Assembly (NCBI RefSeq): GCF_918698155.1
Contig: NZ_CAKKLX010000006.1
Span: 124,001 to 188,000 of the forward strand
Direction of reading: 5' to 3'
DNA from: Roseomonas sp. CECT 9278
GTDB lineage: Bacteria; Pseudomonadota; Alphaproteobacteria; Acetobacterales; Acetobacteraceae
Length of the DNA stretch: 64,000 bases
The number at the start of each line of letters is the position of its first letter. The first letter of the stretch is position 1. Position numbers and translations under genes: made by a program. The notes below the pieces were generated by a model. That model searched no databases, was not told where the DNA came from, and saw only the letters and a program-made list of their open reading frames with translations. Of the stretch, positions 1-7,866 are shown in pieces.

Positions 1-116
1 CCGAGGACGGTCTGCGCGACGGGTTGCGCGACGCCGGGCTCGCGCGCGCCGCCACCTTCACCTGGGAAGGCGCCGCGCGCGCATTGCTGGCGCTGCTGAA
101 GGACCGCATCGCATGA
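1..116 (+). CDS. Glycosyltransferase, C-terminal end only
   Basis: The reading frame is open from the window edge to a TGA at 114-116, giving 37 visible residues. The tail has the pattern ATFTWEGAARALLALL, which resembles the last helix of GT-B glycosyltransferases (group 1/GT4 family), where a Trp-Glu pair is followed by an amphipathic helix. The stop overlaps the ATG of the next glycosyltransferase in an ATGA arrangement, so the two genes are probably translationally coupled in one polysaccharide operon. Everything upstream is outside the window, so the substrate cannot be judged. Confidence 0.7.
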   Translation, partial: EDGLRDGLRDAGLARAATFTWEGAARALLALLKDRIA

Positions 117-1210
117 AGGTCGCCATCGTCCATGAATGGCTGGACAGCTTCGCGGGATCGGAGCGCGTGGTGGAACAGTTGCTCGCCGAATGGCCCGAGG
201 CCGACCTGCACGTGCTGGTGGATTTCATGCCCGAGGCCGAGCGCGGCTGGCTGCGCGGGCGGACGGTGCGGACCAGCTTCCTCCAGCGCCTGCCCTTCGC
301 GCGCCGGCACTTCCGCAAGTATCTCGGGCTGATGCCGCTGGCGGTCGAGCAGTTCGACATGACCGGCTATGATCTGGTGCTGTCGTCGTCGCATGCCGTG
401 GCCAAGGGCGTGATCACCGGGCCGGGGCAGTTGCACGTGTCCTACGTCCACAGCCCCATGCGGTATGCGTGGGATTTGCAGCACCAGTACCTGCGGGAAT
501 CCGGCATGGAGCGCGGGCTGAAGGGCCTCTATGCGCGCCGCCTGCTGCACCGGCTGCGGCAATGGGACCGCAGTTCCGCCGCCAGCCCGGACGTGGTGGT
601 GGCGAATTCCACCTACATCGCGCAGCGCATCGCCAAGGCCTGGCGGCGCGAGAGCATCGTGGTGCATCCGCCGGTCGATGTGGAGCGCTTCACCTTGCAG
701 GAGATGAAGCAGGACCACTACCTGACCGCCTCGCGCATGGTGCCCTACAAGCGCATCGAGGTGATCGCCGCCGCCTTCGCGCGCATGCCCGCCCGCCGCC
801 TGGTGATCGTGGGCGACGGCACCAACGAGGCCCGCGTGCGCGAAGCCGCCGCCGGCGCGCCGAACATCGAATTCCGTGGCCGTGTCGGCACGCCGGAGCT
901 GGTGGCGCTGACGCAATCCGCCCGCGCCTGCGTCTTTGCCGCCGAGGAGGACTTTGGCATTGCTACGGTCGAAGCGCTGGCCTGCGGCACGCCGGTCATC
1001 GCCTATGGCCGCGGCGGCGCGCGGGACATCGTGACGCCCGACACCGGCCTGTTCTTCGACACCCAAACGCCCGAGGCGATCATCGCCGCCGTGGAGCACT
1101 TCGAGACGCTGATGATCAGCCCCGCCGCCTGCCGCGCGCAGGCCGAGCGCTTCTCCCGCGCCGCCTTCCGGTCAGCGATGCGCCGCGTGGTCGAGGAGGC
1201 GCGGCGATGA
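113..1210 (+). CDS. Glycosyltransferase family 4 (GT-B fold)
   Basis: A 365-residue protein with the two-lobed GT-B layout. The N-terminal half begins MKVAIVHEWLDSFAGSERV, a typical acceptor-side Rossmann start with a Gly-Ser-Glu-Arg loop. The C-terminal half carries VGDGTNEARV and then a Glu-rich nucleotide-sugar motif (AAEEDFGIATVEALACGTPV, around residues 277-296) in which the E-x7-E glutamates are present. No signal peptide or membrane helix is obvious, so it should act at the cytoplasmic face of the membrane, adding a sugar to a lipid-linked or surface glycan. It overlaps both neighbours by 4 bases (ATGA on each side), so it belongs to the same operon as the flanking transferases. Donor and acceptor cannot be read from the sequence. 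Confidence 0.9.
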   Translation: MKVAIVHEWLDSFAGSERVVEQLLAEWPEADLHVLVDFMPEAERGWLRGRTVRTSFLQRLPFARRHFRKYLGLMPLAVEQFDMTGYDLVLSSSHAVAKGVITGPGQLHVSYVHSPMRYAWDLQHQYLRESGMERGLKGLYARRLLHRLRQWDRSSAASPDVVVANSTYIAQRIAKAWRRESIVVHPPVDVERFTLQEMKQDHYLTASRMVPYKRIEVIAAAFARMPARRLVIVGDGTNEARVREAAAGAPNIEFRGRVGTPELVALTQSARACVFAAEEDFGIATVEALACGTPVIAYGRGGARDIVTPDTGLFFDTQTPEAIIAAVEHFETLMISPAACRAQAERFSRAAFRSAMRRVVEEARR

Positions 1211-2082
1211 GATTCTCGCTGGTGGTCGCGACACTCGGGCGCGATGCGGAAGTCGGCGAACTGCTCGACAGCCTGCTCGCGCAGGGGCGCTCCGACTTCG
1301 AGGTCATCATCGTCGACCAGAACGACGACGACCGCCTCGGCGCGATCGAGGCCGCCTATGCGCCGCGCATCGCGCTGCGGCGGCTGCGGTCTTCCGTGCA
1401 CAACGCGAACCACGCGCGCAACCTCGGCCTGCGCCACGCGCGCGGGGCGATCGTGACCTTCCCGGATGATGACTGCCTCTATCCGCCCGGCGTGCTGGAT
1501 CGCGTGGATGCGGCCTTCATGGGCGATGCAACGCTGGCGGTGCTGACCGGGCCGGCGGCCTCGCCCGATGGCGGGCTGGGGTCGGGGCGCTGGCGCGATG
1601 CGTCAGGGCCGATCGACCTCGTGACCGTCTGGACCAGCGTGATCGAGTTCAACATCTTCCTGCGCCGCGACGCCGCGCTCGCGCTCGGCGGCTTCGACGA
1701 GGGCATGGGGCCGGGCAGCCCCTTCGGCTCGGCCGAGGGCAACGACCTGGTGTGCCGCGCCATGGCGCGCGGGCTGCGCGCGCAGTACGACCATGCGCTG
1801 CGGATCATCCATCCCGACAAGCGACTGTCGGATGTCGCGATCGAGCGCGCGGAACGCTACGGGCGTGGGCTTGGCTTCGCGCTGCGGCGCAATGGCGCGC
1901 CGCTGTCCATGCGCATGACCTTCCTGGTGCGTCCGCTTGGCGGCGTCGCGGCCAGCCTGCTGCGCGGGCGGATGCACGATGCCGGCTACTACGGGATGAC
2001 CTTCCGTGGACGGCTCGCCGGCATGCTGGCACCGGAGGCGCGCCGCCCCGCCGCCATCGCGCCGCTGACGGAAGCCGCGTGA
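1207..2082 (+). CDS. Glycosyltransferase family 2 (GT-A fold)
   Basis: A 291-residue GT2 protein. The open frame extends far upstream, but the first sensible start is the ATG at 1207, which overlaps the preceding stop. The protein then opens with the canonical beta strand MRFSLVVATLGR, followed by the nucleotide-binding segment VIIVDQNDDD and the metal-binding acidic cluster FPDDDCLYPPG near residue 85. The Gly-Phe-Asp-Glu-Gly segment near residue 160 fits the acceptor-loop region of the family. It is probably a rhamnosyl- or similar transferase for a capsule or O-antigen-like polymer, inferred from the three adjacent transferases. Its last base overlaps the next gene's ATG. Confidence 0.88.
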   Translation: MRFSLVVATLGRDAEVGELLDSLLAQGRSDFEVIIVDQNDDDRLGAIEAAYAPRIALRRLRSSVHNANHARNLGLRHARGAIVTFPDDDCLYPPGVLDRVDAAFMGDATLAVLTGPAASPDGGLGSGRWRDASGPIDLVTVWTSVIEFNIFLRRDAALALGGFDEGMGPGSPFGSAEGNDLVCRAMARGLRAQYDHALRIIHPDKRLSDVAIERAERYGRGLGFALRRNGAPLSMRMTFLVRPLGGVAASLLRGRMHDAGYYGMTFRGRLAGMLAPEARRPAAIAPLTEAA

Positions 2083-2942
2083 TGCGGATCGCCATCGGCA
2101 TCGCCACGCGCGGGCGCCCCGCCATCCTCGCCGGCGTGCTGGCAGACCTGCGCCGACAGACCCGCGCGCCGGATCGCATCATCGTCTGCCACGTCACGCC
2201 GGACGACGTGACGGGCTGCAGCGGCGCCGACTTCATCACCGCCCCCGCCGGCCTGCCGCGCCAGCGCAACGCCATCCTGGATACCGCGACCGATTGCGAC
2301 GTGGTGCTGTTCCTCGACGATGATTTCCTGTGCGCGCCGGACTACCTGCGCGTGCTGGAGGCCGCCTTCGCCGCGCGGGCCGACATGGTGGTCGCGACCG
2401 GCACGGTGGTGGCCGATGGCGCGAGTGGCCCGGGCTATTCGCTCAATGAAGGCGCCGCGCTTCTCGCCGCCGACACGCCGCCCGCCGATGCCATGGCGAT
2501 GGCGCCGCACTTCAACGGCTATGGCTGCAACATGGCCTTCCGCATGGACGTGGTGCGCGCGCACGCCATCCGTGTCGATGAACGCCTGCCGCTCTATGCC
2601 TGGTACGAGGATATCGACGTGACGCGCCAGCTCGGCCGCCACGGCAGCATCCTGCGGCTGGCCGGTGCGCGCGGCGTGCACCTCGGGTCGAAGTCGGGGC
2701 GCGTGGCGCAGGTGCGGCTGGGCTATTCGCAGGTGGTGAACCCGGTCTACCTGGCGCGCAAGGGGACGTTTCCCTGGAGCCACGCGATCCCCTCCGCGGC
2801 GCGGCATTGCCTGGCGAACCTGGTGCGCTCGCTCAGGCCCGAACCCTGGGCTGACCGTTGGGGCCGCTTCCGCGGCAACATGCTGGGACTGTGGGACCTG
2901 CTGCGCGGCCGCGCCGCGCCGGAGCGCATCCTGGACCTGTGA
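2082..2942 (+). CDS. Glycosyltransferase family 2 (GT-A fold)
   Basis: A 286-residue GT2 protein starting at an ATG that shares one base with the previous stop (TGATG). It begins MRIAIGIATRGRPAIL and has the metal-binding acidic run LFLDDDFLCAPDYL near residue 75. A GYGCNMAFRMD segment near residue 150 and WYEDIDVTRQLG near residue 175 (an ED pair resembling the usual catalytic-base region) complete the family pattern. It is the last gene of the visible glycosyltransferase operon; about 117 non-coding bases follow. It is a divergent paralogue of the preceding GT2 protein, so the two may add different sugars to one repeating unit. No membrane segment is evident. Confidence 0.88.
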   Translation: MRIAIGIATRGRPAILAGVLADLRRQTRAPDRIIVCHVTPDDVTGCSGADFITAPAGLPRQRNAILDTATDCDVVLFLDDDFLCAPDYLRVLEAAFAARADMVVATGTVVADGASGPGYSLNEGAALLAADTPPADAMAMAPHFNGYGCNMAFRMDVVRAHAIRVDERLPLYAWYEDIDVTRQLGRHGSILRLAGARGVHLGSKSGRVAQVRLGYSQVVNPVYLARKGTFPWSHAIPSAARHCLANLVRSLRPEPWADRWGRFRGNMLGLWDLLRGRAAPERILDL

Positions 2943-3059
2943 GACCGGCGGCGGGCGCGCCAGGACGCCGGCATCGGGTGGTGACGGCATGACGCCCCCT
3001 TCCGCCGCGGCCCGCTTCGCGCAACCATGCCGGCAAGCCAAGGCAGGAGGAAGCGCCAG

Positions 3060-3476
3060 ATGACACTCGAACCGGGCCGCGCGCGGCCGGAACCCACGCC
3101 CGAGACCAAGCATTTCTGGGACGGCACGCGCGAGGGAAAGCTGCTGCTGCAGCGTTGCGGCGATACCGGCAAGGCGTATTTCCCGCCGCGCCCCTTCAGC
3201 CCCTATACCGGCACGCGCAACGTGGAGGTCTTCGAGGCCTCGGGCCGCGGCACGCTGCATTCCTACGTCATCCACCACCGGCCTGTGCCGGGCTTCAAGC
3301 CGCCCTACGCCATCGCGGTGGTCGAGCTGGAAGAAGGCCCGCGCATGATGACCAACATCGTCGACTGCCCGCAAACGCCCGAGGCGCTGGTGCTCGACAT
3401 GAAGCTGGAAGTCGCCTTCACCAGGATGGACGACGACATCACGCTCGCCCTGTTCCGTCCGGCGAAGGAGGGCTGA
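3060..3476 (+). CDS. OB-fold (DUF35-type) partner of a thiolase-like protein
   Basis: A 138-residue protein. I chose the ATG at 3060 because AGGAGG lies 9 bases upstream (3045-3050); a longer frame from 3027 has no such site. The C-terminal two thirds (EVFEASGRGTLHSYVIHHRP onward) matches the OB-fold of the acyl-CoA-associated DUF35 family. The N-terminal part follows the rubredoxin-like zinc-ribbon pattern, but only one of the four expected cysteines is kept (QRCGDTGKAYFPPRPFSPYT), so zinc is unlikely to bind. It ends 4 bases before the thiolase-like gene, the standard pairing for this family, in which the two proteins form a complex acting on acyl-CoA substrates. Confidence 0.85.
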   Translation: MTLEPGRARPEPTPETKHFWDGTREGKLLLQRCGDTGKAYFPPRPFSPYTGTRNVEVFEASGRGTLHSYVIHHRPVPGFKPPYAIAVVELEEGPRMMTNIVDCPQTPEALVLDMKLEVAFTRMDDDITLALFRPAKEG

Positions 3477-3480
3477 GCCC

Positions 3481-4632
3481 ATGACCATCAAGCCAGGTGA
3501 GATCGCCATCGTCGGCGCCGCCGAGACCACGAAGCTCGGCGCCATCCCCGGCATGGCGCAGATCATGCTGCATGCCGATGCCGCGCTGAACGCGATGGAG
3601 GATGCGGGGCTGAAGCCGTCGGACATCGACGGCGTGGCCTGTGTCGGGCCGATGATGCCGCAGCAGATCGCGCATTACCTCGGCATCACGCCGAAATGGG
3701 TCGATGGCACGGGTGTGGGCGGCTGTTCCTTCATGCTGCATGTCCGCCACGCGGCGGCCGCCATCCATGCGGGCTATGCCAAGACCATCCTCATCACCCA
3801 TGGCGAGAGCGGCAAGTCGCGCGTCAACGCCACGCCCCGCCCGCCCGAACCGCAATCGCTGAACGGCCAGTTCGAAGCGCCCTTCGGCCCGATGGGACCG
3901 CCCACGCTCTTTCCCATCCCCGTGCTGCGCTACATGAAGACCTACGGCGTCACGCACGAACAGATGGCGATGGTCGCCGTCGTGCAGCGCGAATGGGCGG
4001 CGAAGAATCCCCGCGCCGCCTTCCGCGACCCGATCACGGTCGAGGACGTGCTGAACAGCAAGATGATCGCCTACCCGTTCCGGCTGCTGCAATGCTGCCT
4101 GGTGACGGATGGCGGTGGCGCGCTGATCCTCACCTCCGCCGACCGCGCCAAGGATTTCCCGACCAAGCCCTGCTACATCCTGGGCAGCGGTGAATCCGTC
4201 GAGACCACCATGGTCAGCCAGATGGAGGACTTCACGTCGTCCCGCGCCTTCCGCGTCGCGGGGCCGGAAGCCTTCCGCATGGCCGGCATCAAGCACAGCG
4301 ATGTCGACCACCTGATGATCTACGACGCCTTCGCGCACCTGCCGATGTACGGGCTGGAAGACCTCGGCTTCGTCGGCCGTGGCGAGGCGAAGGACTTCAT
4401 CTGGGAGGGCAACACCCGCCCCGGTGCGAAGCTGCCGCTCAACACCAATGGCGGCGGGCTGTCCTACACCCACACCGGCATGTACGGCATGTTCGCCCTG
4501 CAGGAGAGCGTGCGCCAGGTGCGCGGCACCGCGCCCGCGCAGGTGCCGGATGTGAAGATCAGCGTCGCGCATGGCGTGGGCGGGATGTTCTCGGCCTCCG
4601 GCACCGTGGTGCTGTCCAACCAGCGGCCCTGA
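3481..4632 (+). CDS. Thiolase-like / lipid-transfer (SCP-x type) protein
   Basis: A 383-residue thiolase-superfamily protein without N-terminal targeting. The nucleophile-loop equivalent is GVGGCSFMLHVRHAAAAI, where a Cys is present. Further on are HSDVDHLMIYDAFAHLP and LNTNGGGLSYTHTGMYG, and the C-terminal HGVGGMFSASGTVVL corresponds to the thiolase GxG loop. The standard GHP histidine motif is not seen, as is common in the SCP2-thiolase or non-decarboxylative subgroup. It directly follows the DUF35 protein, so the two likely work as a complex in beta-oxidation-like cleavage or aldol chemistry on an unknown acyl-CoA. A GC-rich hairpin follows the stop. Confidence 0.85.
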   Translation: MTIKPGEIAIVGAAETTKLGAIPGMAQIMLHADAALNAMEDAGLKPSDIDGVACVGPMMPQQIAHYLGITPKWVDGTGVGGCSFMLHVRHAAAAIHAGYAKTILITHGESGKSRVNATPRPPEPQSLNGQFEAPFGPMGPPTLFPIPVLRYMKTYGVTHEQMAMVAVVQREWAAKNPRAAFRDPITVEDVLNSKMIAYPFRLLQCCLVTDGGGALILTSADRAKDFPTKPCYILGSGESVETTMVSQMEDFTSSRAFRVAGPEAFRMAGIKHSDVDHLMIYDAFAHLPMYGLEDLGFVGRGEAKDFIWEGNTRPGAKLPLNTNGGGLSYTHTGMYGMFALQESVRQVRGTAPAQVPDVKISVAHGVGGMFSASGTVVLSNQRP

Positions 4633-4641
4633 GCCGCGAAC

Positions 4642-4669
4642 CCGGCCCCGCGCAACGACGCGGGGCCGG
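4642..4669 (+). terminator. Hairpin terminator after the thiolase-like gene
   Basis: A perfect 11-bp inverted repeat (CCGGCCCCGCG, loop CAACGA, CGCGGGGCCGG) begins 9 bases after the thiolase stop. No T-run follows, so it may work as a GC-rich attenuator that leaves some read-through into the TctC gene starting at 4701. Confidence 0.6.
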
Positions 4670-4700
4670 CACGACGAAGAATCGAAGGGAAGAACACGCC

Positions 4701-5666
4701 ATGACGACGACACGCCGCGCCCTGCTGGCCGCCGGAGGCACGCTGCTGGCGGCCCCCACCATCGCGCAGTCCGGCTTTCCGAACCGCCCGATCCGCCTGA
4801 TCGTTCCCTGGCCGCCGGGCGGGTCCACCGATGGGCAGTTGCGCTCGCTGGCGGAGCTCGCGCAGCGTCATCTCGGACAGGCGGTGATCGTCGAGAACCG
4901 CTCCGGCGTGTCGGGCACCATGGCCGCGCAGCTGATGGCGGGCGAGGCGCGCGGCGATGGCTACCTGGTCGGGCAGATGCCGGTCACCGCCTTCCGCGTG
5001 CCGATGATGACCTCGCGTCCCGGCTGGGATCCGCTCAAGGACTTCACCTATATCATCCACCTCACCGGCTACCTGTTCGGCGTGGTGGTGCGTGCCGACA
5101 GCCCCTGGCAGACCTGGCAGCAGTTCATCGACGACGCGAAGGCCAATCCGGGCAAGATCGCCTATGGCTCGCCGGGTGTCGGCAGCACGCTGCACATCAC
5201 CATGGAACGCATCGCGGCCGAGCGCGGCATCGACTGGCTGCACGTGCCCTTCCGCGGCGGTGCGGACAATATCCAGGCGGTGCTGGGCGGCCAGACGCAG
5301 GCGAATGCCGATTCCACCGGCTGGGCGCCGCTGGTCGAGGCCGGGCAGCTGCGGCTGCTGGTCACCTGGGGGGCCGAGCGCGCACGCCGCTTCCCCAACG
5401 TGCCGACCCTGCAGGAGCTCGGCTACAACATCGTCTCGGCCTCGCCCTACGGCGTCGCGACGCCCAAGGGCACCGACCCCGGCGTGGTTCGGGTGCTGCA
5501 CGATGCCTTCAAACTGGCGCTGCAAAGCCCCGAGCATGCCGAGGTGCTGGCGCGCTACGACATGCCGGTGATCTACAAGAACAGCGCGGACTACACCGCC
5601 TATGTCGGGCAGGTGATCGAGGAGGAGGGCGCGATGATCCGGCGGCTGAATCTCCGGATGAACTGA
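4701..5666 (+). CDS. TctC/Bug-family periplasmic substrate-binding protein
   Basis: A 321-residue protein with a twin-arginine-containing signal peptide of about 23 residues (TTTRRALLAAGGTLLAA, ending in IAQ). The family signature follows: PIRLIVPWPPGGSTDGQLR, then IVENRSGVSGT, and a central HVPFRGGADNIQAVLGGQT, the ligand-binding beta-hairpin loop of Bug proteins. It should bind a small carboxylate or similar ligand in the periplasm for a tripartite tricarboxylate transporter. No TctA or TctB gene is near, so the membrane partner must be elsewhere. It lies downstream of the thiolase-like pair in the same direction, after a hairpin. It is one of three paralogues between 4701 and 14414. Confidence 0.9.
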   Translation: MTTTRRALLAAGGTLLAAPTIAQSGFPNRPIRLIVPWPPGGSTDGQLRSLAELAQRHLGQAVIVENRSGVSGTMAAQLMAGEARGDGYLVGQMPVTAFRVPMMTSRPGWDPLKDFTYIIHLTGYLFGVVVRADSPWQTWQQFIDDAKANPGKIAYGSPGVGSTLHITMERIAAERGIDWLHVPFRGGADNIQAVLGGQTQANADSTGWAPLVEAGQLRLLVTWGAERARRFPNVPTLQELGYNIVSASPYGVATPKGTDPGVVRVLHDAFKLALQSPEHAEVLARYDMPVIYKNSADYTAYVGQVIEEEGAMIRRLNLRMN

Positions 5667-5730
5667 CGTCGTTCGCGCGCCCTTGGTCGCTGCAACGGCG
5701 CCGGGCCGTTGCCTTCGCGACCATCTTCGC

Positions 5731-5756
5731 CCGGTCGGATGAACCCATCCGATCGG
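5731..5756. terminator. Bidirectional hairpin terminator
   Basis: An 11-bp stem (CCGGTCGGATG, loop AACC, CATCCGATCGG) with a single G-T wobble lies between the convergent TctC and monooxygenase genes. Its symmetry and position suit termination from both sides. Confidence 0.6.
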
Positions 5757-5764
5757 GATGCTCC

Positions 5765-6970
5765 CTACACCTTCGGCAGTTCGACCTTCCCGGTGTGCAG
5801 TTCCAGGCGCGAGAATTCCGGCGCCTGCTGCCCCGCATCGCGGAAGGCCTGCTTCAGCGCCTGCATGTTCGGCGCGAAGATGCTCTCGCGGTTCGCGCTG
5901 ACCCAGTCGCGCGACTGCTGCGGCATGGCGAGCGTGCCCTGGAAGCGCGGCATGACCCAGCGGGCGAACAGCTCGAAGGACCGCCAGGTGGCCTCGCGAT
6001 CGGCCCATTCATGGGCGCGGAACAGGATCCCGCCGGCGCCGCCATCGGTGAAGGACAGCAGCCGCTCGATCCCCGCCGCGACCGTCTCGGGCGAACCGAC
6101 CAGCGTGGAGCCCATCGCCAGCCCGTCGCGCAGCGGGTCCTCGGAGCGCATCGGCGGGCGGCCAAGCGTCTCGCTGAAATAGGCGAGCGTCTCCTGCACC
6201 TCGCCCACGCGCACGTCGCGCAGCGCGCGCTCGTCGTCCTCGGCGCAGTGCAGGTTCACCACCAGGCGCCAGTTGCGGCGGTCCATCGCCTTGCCGTGCT
6301 TCGCGGCTTCCGCTTCCGCCATGCGCCATTGCTCCGCCAGCGCCTTCGGCCCGCCATGCAGCCCGGCCCCCAGCGAGAGCAGCCCCAGCCCATGCTTCGC
6401 CGCGGCCAAGGCGCCCGATGGCGTGGTCGAGGACGCCACCGAGATCGGGAAGCAGGGCTCGGAATACGGCGCCAGATGCAGCCGTGCCTCGCGCAGCGTG
6501 AACCAGTCGGTCTCCATCGTGACCGGTTCCTCGCAGGCCAGCAGGCGGGTGATGGCGGTCAGCGATTCGTCCATGCGGCGGCGCTGGTGCGCCGGGTCGA
6601 TCCCCATCATGTAGGCGTCAGAGACCAGCGCGCCCGGCCCGCAGCCCAGCATCACCCGGCCGCGCGTCATGTGGTCGAGCTGCACGAAGCGCTGCGCGAC
6701 CAGCAGCGGGTGGTGGTAGGGCAGGCTGGTGACGCCCGACCCCAGCCTGATGTGCTTGGTGCGTTCCGCCGCGGCGCCGATGACGATCTCGGGGCTCGCG
6801 ATGGTCTCCCAGCCGGCGGAATGATGCTCGCCCACCCAGGCCTCGTCGTAGCCGAGGTGGTCGAGCCATTCGATCAGGTTGATGTCGCGTTCGATCGCCA
6901 GCGTTGGATTGTCCCCCACGCGATGGAAGGGGGCCAGGAAGATGCCGAAGCGCATGCGGCGCGAAGCCAT
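5765..6970 (-). CDS. Luciferase-like (LLM) flavin-dependent monooxygenase
   Basis: A TIM-barrel LLM-class flavin enzyme of about 401 residues. The N-terminus MRFGIFLAPFH, the segment DEAWVGEHHSAGWE and the LGSGVTSLPYHHPLLVA stretch match the bacterial luciferase/alkanesulfonate monooxygenase superfamily, which uses reduced FMN from a separate reductase. The start is placed at the ATG at 6970 because AGGGA precedes it at good spacing. An ATG at 6985 overlaps the stop of the upstream NUDIX gene (TGATG), so coupling to that gene is possible and the start could be five codons longer. The substrate is unknown; neighbouring acyl-CoA genes would fit oxidation of a small organic compound. Confidence 0.88.
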   Translation of the reverse strand: MASRRMRFGIFLAPFHRVGDNPTLAIERDINLIEWLDHLGYDEAWVGEHHSAGWETIASPEIVIGAAAERTKHIRLGSGVTSLPYHHPLLVAQRFVQLDHMTRGRVMLGCGPGALVSDAYMMGIDPAHQRRRMDESLTAITRLLACEEPVTMETDWFTLREARLHLAPYSEPCFPISVASSTTPSGALAAAKHGLGLLSLGAGLHGGPKALAEQWRMAEAEAAKHGKAMDRRNWRLVVNLHCAEDDERALRDVRVGEVQETLAYFSETLGRPPMRSEDPLRDGLAMGSTLVGSPETVAAGIERLLSFTDGGAGGILFRAHEWADREATWRSFELFARWVMPRFQGTLAMPQQSRDWVSANRESIFAPNMQALKQAFRDAGQQAPEFSRLELHTGKVELPKV

Positions 6971-6984
6971 GGGCTGATCCCTCA

Positions 6985-7692
6985 TCACATCGACGGCGGG
7001 TCGCCCGCCAGGAATTCCTCGCCGCCGTAATCCGCCGCGGCGGGGATGCGCAGCACGCGCCCGGCGGGCGACATGCTCATCTGCGGCATCACGGTCACCA
7101 CCGGCGTCGCCTGGGCGACCGCGAAGGCTTCCGCCACGCTGCGATGGCGCGCGAGCTTCGTCAGGTTCATCCGCGTGGGAAAGACAAGCTTGCGCGAACC
7201 GGCGGCGCCGGCGGCCAGCGCATCGGCGGGGCGGATCCAGACGCTGTCCACTGCCTCATGCCCGTCATGCACCGCATCCTGGCCCTCGGGCGCGGCGGCC
7301 AGGAAGAAATGCGTGTCGTAGCGCTTGGGCACGGGCTCGGGCGTGATCCAATGCGCGAAGGGCGCCAGGCCGCCGATGTCGGGCACCAGGGCGCGCGCGG
7401 CCAGCATGGCGGCGAAGTCGCCCTCCGCCGCCACCGGGCTGCCGGGGATCGTGAGGAGGATGCCGCATTCCTCCCAGGTCTCGCGCACCGCCGCGACGCG
7501 AAAGGCGCCGGCGGGGTCGCCGCCGGCCAGCACGGTGTCGGCGGCCTCGACCCGCCCGCCGGGAAACACCAGCGCGCCGGAGGCGAAGTCGATCTCGTGG
7601 TGGCGCACCACCATGAAGACCTCGAGGCCATCCCTGCCGTCGCGCAGCAGCAGGACGGTGGAGGCGGGACGCGCGGGGGCGGGGTCGGGCAT
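6985..7692 (-). CDS. NUDIX hydrolase
   Basis: A 235-residue protein starting at the ATG at 7692. The NUDIX box is present near residues 60-82: a Gly-containing loop and then AAVRETWEECGILL, which supplies the REx2EExG core that binds Mg and hydrolyses a nucleoside diphosphate linked to another group. The N-terminal VFMVVRHHEIDFASGALVFP strand and the PGG turn fit the fold. Bacterial relatives of this length often act on CoA derivatives, NADH or ADP-ribose, and CoA pyrophosphatase activity would suit the acyl-CoA context; this is inference. It is the first gene of a two-gene minus-strand unit with the monooxygenase, and is divergent from the acyl-CoA synthetase at 7867. Confidence 0.85.
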   Translation of the reverse strand: MPDPAPARPASTVLLLRDGRDGLEVFMVVRHHEIDFASGALVFPGGRVEAADTVLAGGDPAGAFRVAAVRETWEECGILLTIPGSPVAAEGDFAAMLAARALVPDIGGLAPFAHWITPEPVPKRYDTHFFLAAAPEGQDAVHDGHEAVDSVWIRPADALAAGAAGSRKLVFPTRMNLTKLARHRSVAEAFAVAQATPVVTVMPQMSMSPAGRVLRIPAAADYGGEEFLAGDPPSM

Positions 7693-7755
7693 GGGGCCAT
7701 TGCAGCGCGGCGGCGCGCGCACCGCAAGGCGCGTCGGCGCAAAAGCGCCACACGT

Positions 7756-7798
7756 CATGACGTCGCAGAAGCGCCGCAGGCCATGACGTCGCGCAAGC
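7756..7798. promoter_or_regulatory. Paired direct repeat in a divergent promoter
   Basis: Two 17-bp copies of CATGACGTCGC(A/G)(G/C)AAGC start at 7756 and 7782, spaced 26 bp start to start. They lie in the 174-bp region between the NUDIX gene (minus) and the acyl-CoA synthetase (plus). Each contains the near-palindrome TGACGTC. A tandem operator for an unseen regulator is the simplest explanation. Confidence 0.4.
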
Positions 7799-7866
7799 AC
7801 CGCATGTCTCGTTGACGCGGCGATGCCACGACAGCAGGCTTGCGCCGAGCGAAGGGGAGAAACGGC

